Positions 7,167 to 10,566 of a stretch of DNA of 10,566 nucleotides are shown here, one piece after another. The stretch's first letter is position 1; every line of letters starts with the position of its first letter. Under the pieces are notes generated by a model. The model ran no database searches. It saw only the letters and a program-made list of their open reading frames with translations, and was not told the DNA's origin. Source of the stretch: an uncultured Candidatus Saccharibacteria bacterium. Lineage in GTDB: Bacteria > Patescibacteriota > Saccharimonadia > Saccharimonadales > Saccharimonadaceae. The stretch lies in assembly GCA_937935245.1 (NCBI GenBank), contig CALGXX010000019.1:1-10566 (forward strand), written 5' to 3'. The position numbers were made by a program, and so were the translations under genes.

Positions 7167-7202
7167 AAAAATTGTCATCTTATTATGAGGTGACAATTTT
7201 TT
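7167..7202 (+). terminator. Rho-independent terminator after GH16 copy 1
   Basis: AAAATTGTCATCT, a 7-base loop, then AGGTGACAATTTT form a 13-pair stem with one G-U pair, followed by a T run. It begins about 20 bases after the stop, so copy 1 is probably a single-gene transcript. Confidence 0.85.
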
Positions 7203-7289
7203 ATTTTAGCCGAAATTTCAATAACCAATACCTCTGTAATCCTGTTATTAAAATAACTATATAATAAATTTTACTTTTATTCCGCTTAT

Positions 7290-7298
7290 TGTTATACT
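7290..7298 (+). promoter_or_regulatory. Promoter of GH16 copy 2 (extended -10)
   Basis: TGTTATACT is an extended -10 within GCTTATTGTTATA (7284-7296), identical over 13 bases to copy 1. The upstream block TACTTTTATT (7272-7281) is also shared but stands 6 bases closer than in copy 1. GGGAGA (7320-7325) is the likely ribosome-binding site, about 9 bases before the ATG. Confidence 0.62.
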
Positions 7299-7334
7299 AA
7301 CAATGGATAAAGAAATATTGGGAGAAAACAAAAA

Positions 7335-9056
7335 ATGTTAATAAAAAGACGTTTTTTAAATACAAAGGTTAAAATAGTAACTGCAGTAATGGCCGTCGGT
7401 GTTATTGTTGGTGGGGCGTTGTTTACTATGCCAATAGATAATGTCAAAAGCGCAGGAAGTCCATATCCGCCAACAGATAGTGAAAACTGGAATCCGGAAC
7501 CTGTTTGGCGTGACGAGTTTGACGGAAATTCGTTAGATGAAACTAAATGGGATTACTATACTGGTGGATGGAAAGACGAAAACCAACAAGTCCAAAACTG
7601 CTACAGAAACAGACCGGAAAACGTCAATGTTAACGGCGGTAGACTAAATCTAGTTGGACTATATAAACCAGGCGAAACATGTACTGGTAATACTAAAACT
7701 GGAGATTTCACTTCTGGCTTCGTACAGACAAAAGGTAAGGCAGATTTTAAATACGGCTACATCGAAGCTCGTATAAAAATGCCAAAGAACAAAAGTACTT
7801 GGCCTGGTTTTTGGATGAGTCCTTCCGATAAGAAATACGGAGAATGGCCTAACAGCGGTGAAATTGATATTGTAGAGTCAAAAGGCTCTAACTACAAATT
7901 TGCCGCTTCTGACGCACACTGGCGAGATAAGAATACGCCGACCGGTCAAACTGGAGGTCACAGAAGTCGCCAAGGTGTTATTCCATCAACCAAGTTCGAC
8001 GCTCATGACACTACAGAGTGGCACACATACGGCGTAAAATGGACTGAAGGTAAACTTGAATACTTCATTGACGGAGAGCTACATCATACAATTACCGAAT
8101 TTAAGAATTCAAACTCCACAGGAAATCCTAATGGTCCTTTTTACCAGAACTTCTTCTTACGACTTAATTTAGCCATTGGCGGTAACTACATTGACGCTCC
8201 GTGGAATGACGCACACAACTCAGTAGGAGCTACAGACGACTTCCCAGCAACTATGTCAATCGACTACGTCCGCGTATACGAGATGCGGAAACCCAAAGAG
8301 GTTGAAGTCAAAGACACGGAACTACGCAAGCTACTCAATGAAAAACTAGGAGAAAAACTTGGTGCAACCCGTACAGAAAATCAAAAAATTACTGACGTAG
8401 AGTTAGAAAAATTGACAGATCTTAACTTAGACAACTCAAACATTACCAACCTAGCTGGAATAGAGGCTGCCAAGAATCTTAAGAATTTGTCATTAAACCA
8501 CAACTCAATCTCAAACCTAAACCCACTAGCTGGACTAACTTCCCTAAAAACTCTGTCACTTAAAAAGAACAAGATTACAGATGTAAACCCACTAGCTGGA
8601 CTCACTTCCCTAACTTCACTAAATCTTGAAGATCAACAGTCTAGTATTAAGCCTACCGACAAATCATTCGCTTCGCCATTAAAGGATTTGGCAGGAAATG
8701 TAGTCTCCGTGACCAACTCAGCAGACGTTATCAACAGTACGGCAACTCCTGGAAATATTCAGCTACTGTCACTACCAGCCAATGGAGCATCTTCTATCCT
8801 GAATACTCTTTGGACAAGAAGTGCAACAATCGGAACAATTTCAGCTACATTTAGCGGTACTCTGGCTATTGACACATCAGCAATCCCTAGGACAGCACAG
8901 CCACAGCCTGGTAATCCATCAGCTGCCGCCCACAATCCAGCTAACAAGCCTCAGAATGCTGTAAGTGATCTACTCGCAAACACAGGATTTAATATCTTCT
9001 TAGGTGTTATCGCCGTCCTAGCATTAGTTGCTGCAGGACTATTCATTCTATGCTAA
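7335..9056 (+). CDS. Surface GH16 beta-glucanase with internalin-like LRRs, Ig-like domain and C-terminal membrane segment, copy 2
   Basis: This 573-residue paralogue of the preceding gene begins almost identically (MLIKRRFLNTKVKI). Its signal peptide ends near A40 (VKSA). The GH16 domain (about 50-316) has the catalytic GEIDIVE with E176, D178 and E181, plus C89/C116. It differs from copy 1 mainly by a longer loop after DAHW (GGHRSRQG). An LRR cap and about four 22-residue repeats fill 325-432, as in internalins. An Ig-like region (about 445-516) and a Pro/Ala/Gln-rich linker follow. The end has LANTG (547-551) and a hydrophobic segment (553-572), stopping at a cysteine. LANTG resembles a sortase signal, but the usual basic tail is missing, so it may instead be simply membrane-tethered. 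Predicted role: surface-held beta-1,3-glucan hydrolysis and binding. The exact substrate is unknown. Confidence 0.93.
   Translation: MLIKRRFLNTKVKIVTAVMAVGVIVGGALFTMPIDNVKSAGSPYPPTDSENWNPEPVWRDEFDGNSLDETKWDYYTGGWKDENQQVQNCYRNRPENVNVNGGRLNLVGLYKPGETCTGNTKTGDFTSGFVQTKGKADFKYGYIEARIKMPKNKSTWPGFWMSPSDKKYGEWPNSGEIDIVESKGSNYKFAASDAHWRDKNTPTGQTGGHRSRQGVIPSTKFDAHDTTEWHTYGVKWTEGKLEYFIDGELHHTITEFKNSNSTGNPNGPFYQNFFLRLNLAIGGNYIDAPWNDAHNSVGATDDFPATMSIDYVRVYEMRKPKEVEVKDTELRKLLNEKLGEKLGATRTENQKITDVELEKLTDLNLDNSNITNLAGIEAAKNLKNLSLNHNSISNLNPLAGLTSLKTLSLKKNKITDVNPLAGLTSLTSLNLEDQQSSIKPTDKSFASPLKDLAGNVVSVTNSADVINSTATPGNIQLLSLPANGASSILNTLWTRSATIGTISATFSGTLAIDTSAIPRTAQPQPGNPSAAAHNPANKPQNAVSDLLANTGFNIFLGVIAVLALVAAGLFILC
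8381..8432 (+). repeat. 52-base segment shared with GH16 copy 1 (6931-6982)
   Basis: Partner of the copy-1 segment at an offset of 1450 bases, with two silent differences. It encodes the LRR cap. Confidence 0.85.
8518..8613 (+). repeat. Internal 66-base LRR repeat in GH16 copy 2
   Basis: A 30-base unit at 8518-8547 recurs at 8584-8613 with one mismatch. The 66-base period equals one 22-residue internalin-type LRR (NPLAGLTSLKTLSLKKNKITDV, then NPLAGLTSLTSLNL). Confidence 0.85.
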
Positions 9057-9069
9057 CCTGCGACTACAT

Positions 9070-9104
9070 AAAATTACCACCCCGTGATGAGGTGGTAATT
9101 TTTT
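9070..9104. terminator. Bidirectional rho-independent terminator between convergent genes
   Basis: AAAATTACCACC, a 9-base loop, then GGTGGTAATTTT form a perfect 12-pair stem, followed by T's on the plus strand. The A-rich left arm gives a T-rich tail on the minus strand, so it can end both the GH16 copy 2 transcript and the leftward transcript ending at 9121. Confidence 0.87.
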
Positions 9105-9120
9105 ATTGAGAAGTTGGTTT

Positions 9121-9552
9121 TTATTGTCGAGAGGATTGAGAAGTTGGTTGCGGTGCTACACCAGACTGTGAAGCGTCTGATGGCGGCGTGTTAGTTGTGT
9201 TATTTTGAGCTGACGGAGTTTGTCCAGCTGAAGACAAGCCCGATTGTCCTGATTGATCAGATTGAGATTGAGACGTGCTGCTATTTCCGCCAGATTGTTG
9301 CCTAGATCCGCCAGGACCGCCTTGAGATTGGCTCATTCCTGGAGGACCGCCAGCTTGCCCGCCCATTTGGCTTCCGCTCGAGCCGCCAACTTGCATACCC
9401 GCAACAAATCCCAGTCCGCACAAAACCACGCCGCCAATTGCTATTCCCATTGCCGCGCCGACGCTAATTGAGCGTTTTTCGTTCGAAGTGCTTTCCGAAT
9501 TGTTAAAGATATTTTCTGGTGTTGTTTGAGATTCTTGATCTAATTTCCTCAT
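9121..9552 (-). CDS. Single-pass membrane protein with Gly/Ser/Gln-rich outer tail, function unknown
   Basis: I do not recognise this 143-residue protein. Residues 1-27 are hydrophilic, 30-52 form one transmembrane helix (VGAAMGIAIGGVVLCGLGFVAG), and residues 55-143 are low complexity, built from Gly, Ser, Gln, Pro and Thr with no cysteine or charged cluster. The orientation is probably cytoplasmic N-terminus with the tail outside. The gene has AAGGAG (9560-9565) 7 bases before its ATG and lies 29 bases after the PMT-family glycosyltransferase gene, so cotranscription is likely. A Ser/Thr-rich outer tail beside a PMT-like transferase could be a glycosylation acceptor or a partner subunit, but this is inference. 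The composition is ordered and in frame, with no sign of decay. Confidence 0.75.
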   Translation of the reverse strand: MRKLDQESQTTPENIFNNSESTSNEKRSISVGAAMGIAIGGVVLCGLGFVAGMQVGGSSGSQMGGQAGGPPGMSQSQGGPGGSRQQSGGNSSTSQSQSDQSGQSGLSSAGQTPSAQNNTTNTPPSDASQSGVAPQPTSQSSRQ

Positions 9553-9581
9553 AATAATTCTCCTTTGATTAAATTTATTTC

Positions 9582-10566
9582 CTATGCAGATAGTTCGTAC
9601 AATGTTACATCACTACCTCCATAATTAACGACTTTACCGTTTTTCTTAATCCAATTTGTGATTTCGCTATTTCCGCCATTTGGACCACCGCCATGACCAC
9701 GTGAGCTAGCGGCGTAATATTTCAATTTGCCATCCGCCACCAATTGCTTAAATTGTTCAAGCGTGAGTGGCGTGTCGCTGCCGTTAAATCCGCCAATTGC
9801 CATAACTGGCTGACCGCTGGTTAGCTGAATTGCCGCAGATTCATTCGCGCTATCCACCGCTACCAACCAAGTCGCACCATTTTGGTTTTGTAAAAGATAC
9901 TGAACCAACGCGCTGTCTGCCTGAGATTTCTCATTATTGCTCCCCTGCATCGCTGTTGAGCTCGGACCAGCCGTCGGAATACTGCCCGTATGCGTGACGT
10001 TGACTGTCGACAGCGTGTAAGCAACCGGGGCGGTCATACACGCAGCCACAGAGGTGATAATTGCCAAGTTCTGAAGCCAACGTTTCGGCGTATATAGATT
10101 GACCAATAGCCCAATCATACCGATAGCCCCCAGAATGCCAACCGTCCACATTAGCCAAGTCATCGTACCAGCGTAGCTAAGAATAATTATCACAATCGCC
10201 GCCGTCACGCCGACCAGCATAGGCAAAATCCAAGCATACGACTTTCGCCTGACGTACGCACCCCACAGAAACGGCACGCCAATCCCAACCAGAGCCGCGA
10301 CAGCCGGTGCCATAACCACCACGTAGTACGGGTGAATTACGCCGCTAGTCATACTGAATATTACAATGTGAATGATCAGCCAAAGCGTCCAGAATATCAC
10401 CGCAGCTCGTCCACGATTAGTCCGCGGAGTCTTGCGTAAAATCCATAAGAGTAGTCCGCCGCTCGCTAATACTAAGACTAGCAACCATGCGATGTTCGGC
10501 CCGAAATCATTATTAAATATCCTAAATACTCCCGTTTGCCCGCCAAATCCAGTACCTCCAGGACCA
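9582..10566 (-). CDS. PMT/ArnT-family (GT39-like) membrane glycosyltransferase, C-terminal part; 5' end outside window
   Basis: The frame is open to the right edge, and the residues before the first possible start codon (GPGGTGFGGQTG, then FRIFNNDFGPNIAWLL) clearly belong to the protein, so an internal start at 10484 is rejected. About six membrane helices follow, including the family-typical HPYYVVVMAPAVAALVG segment. A soluble C-terminal domain of about 130 residues then lies outside. It contains WLVAVDSANESAAIQLTSGQPVMAIGGF, a YYAASSRGHGGGPNGG glycine-rich loop and EITNWIKKNGKVV. This layout matches bacterial PMT/ArnT-like enzymes that move sugars from polyprenyl-phosphate carriers to outer acceptors. 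The catalytic N-terminal loop is not in view, so donor and acceptor cannot be named. Confidence 0.88.
   Translation of the reverse strand, partial: GPGGTGFGGQTGVFRIFNNDFGPNIAWLLVLVLASGGLLLWILRKTPRTNRGRAAVIFWTLWLIIHIVIFSMTSGVIHPYYVVVMAPAVAALVGIGVPFLWGAYVRRKSYAWILPMLVGVTAAIVIIILSYAGTMTWLMWTVGILGAIGMIGLLVNLYTPKRWLQNLAIITSVAACMTAPVAYTLSTVNVTHTGSIPTAGPSSTAMQGSNNEKSQADSALVQYLLQNQNGATWLVAVDSANESAAIQLTSGQPVMAIGGFNGSDTPLTLEQFKQLVADGKLKYYAASSRGHGGGPNGGNSEITNWIKKNGKVVNYGGSDVTLYELSA

Noticed and set aside
7220..7249. AATAAC/GTTATT inverted repeat before GH16 copy 2
   Set aside because: Only 6 bases, AT-rich and 18 bases apart; expected by chance, and not the counterpart of the repeat before copy 1.
8381..8947. 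Minus-strand ORFs within GH16 copy 2
   Set aside because: Shadows of the LRR repeats and linker; the plus-strand frame has clear domains.
9040..9070. Frameshift at the end of GH16 copy 2 restoring a basic sortase tail
   Set aside because: A +1 shift gives YANLRLHKITTP that runs into the terminator stem; the composition is not a convincing sorting tail.
9582..10484. Treating the glycosyltransferase as a complete 300-residue gene starting at TTG 10484
   Set aside because: The frame stays open to the window edge and the upstream residues match the family, so this is a partial gene.
1..10566. Alternative genetic code (TGA as glycine) as in some CPR groups
   Set aside because: TGA acts as the stop of the response regulator in an ATGA overlap, and no long ORF needs in-frame TGA readthrough.

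Overview
The window reads as a compact bacterial chromosome segment with standard-code genes. TGA works as a true stop, for example in the ATGA overlap between the two two-component genes. The gene style points to a Patescibacteria/CPR lineage, most likely Candidatus Saccharibacteria (TM7). The clues are short intergenic gaps, start codons placed directly at -10 boxes, an anaerobic nrdD-nrdG pair, GH16 enzymes fused to internalin-like leucine-rich repeats, and a PMT/ArnT-like glycosyltransferase with a glycine-rich outer domain. The taxon is an inference from protein character, since no marker gene is present.

Left part (1-3956, all minus strand): the class III anaerobic ribonucleotide reductase nrdD, followed after one base by its radical-SAM activase nrdG, which runs off the left edge. 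The nrdD promoter has a consensus -35, a near-consensus -10 and two NrdR-box-like palindromes one on each side of the -10, so repression by NrdR when dNTPs are plentiful is the likely control. Upstream lies an APH-fold kinase-like gene of unknown substrate with its own, apparently leaderless, promoter.

Middle (3986-5899): an OmpR/PhoB-type response regulator and a membrane histidine kinase, overlapping by 4 bases and transcribed leftward. The regulator's GTG also sits 6 bases after a TATAAT box. A possibly broken small ORF lies just upstream.

Right-middle (5900-9110, plus strand): two tandem paralogous secreted GH16 beta-glucanases (laminarinase-type catalytic motif), each with its own related promoter and its own terminator. 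Copy 1 ends inside a short LRR tract and should be released. Copy 2 continues through more LRRs, an Ig-like domain, a LANTG sequence and a terminal membrane segment, so it should stay on the surface. This pair is the most distinctive content of the window. A carbohydrate-active, surface-recognition role fits an epibiont or polysaccharide scavenger, but the substrate is not proven.

Right end (9121-10566, minus strand): the C-terminal part of a PMT/ArnT-family membrane glycosyltransferase, whose start lies beyond the right edge, followed by a one-TM protein with a Gly/Ser/Gln-rich outer tail, probably cotranscribed. They converge on the copy-2 GH16 terminator. No RNA genes, CRISPR arrays or insertion sequences were seen, and no gene-free stretch exceeds about 255 bases.
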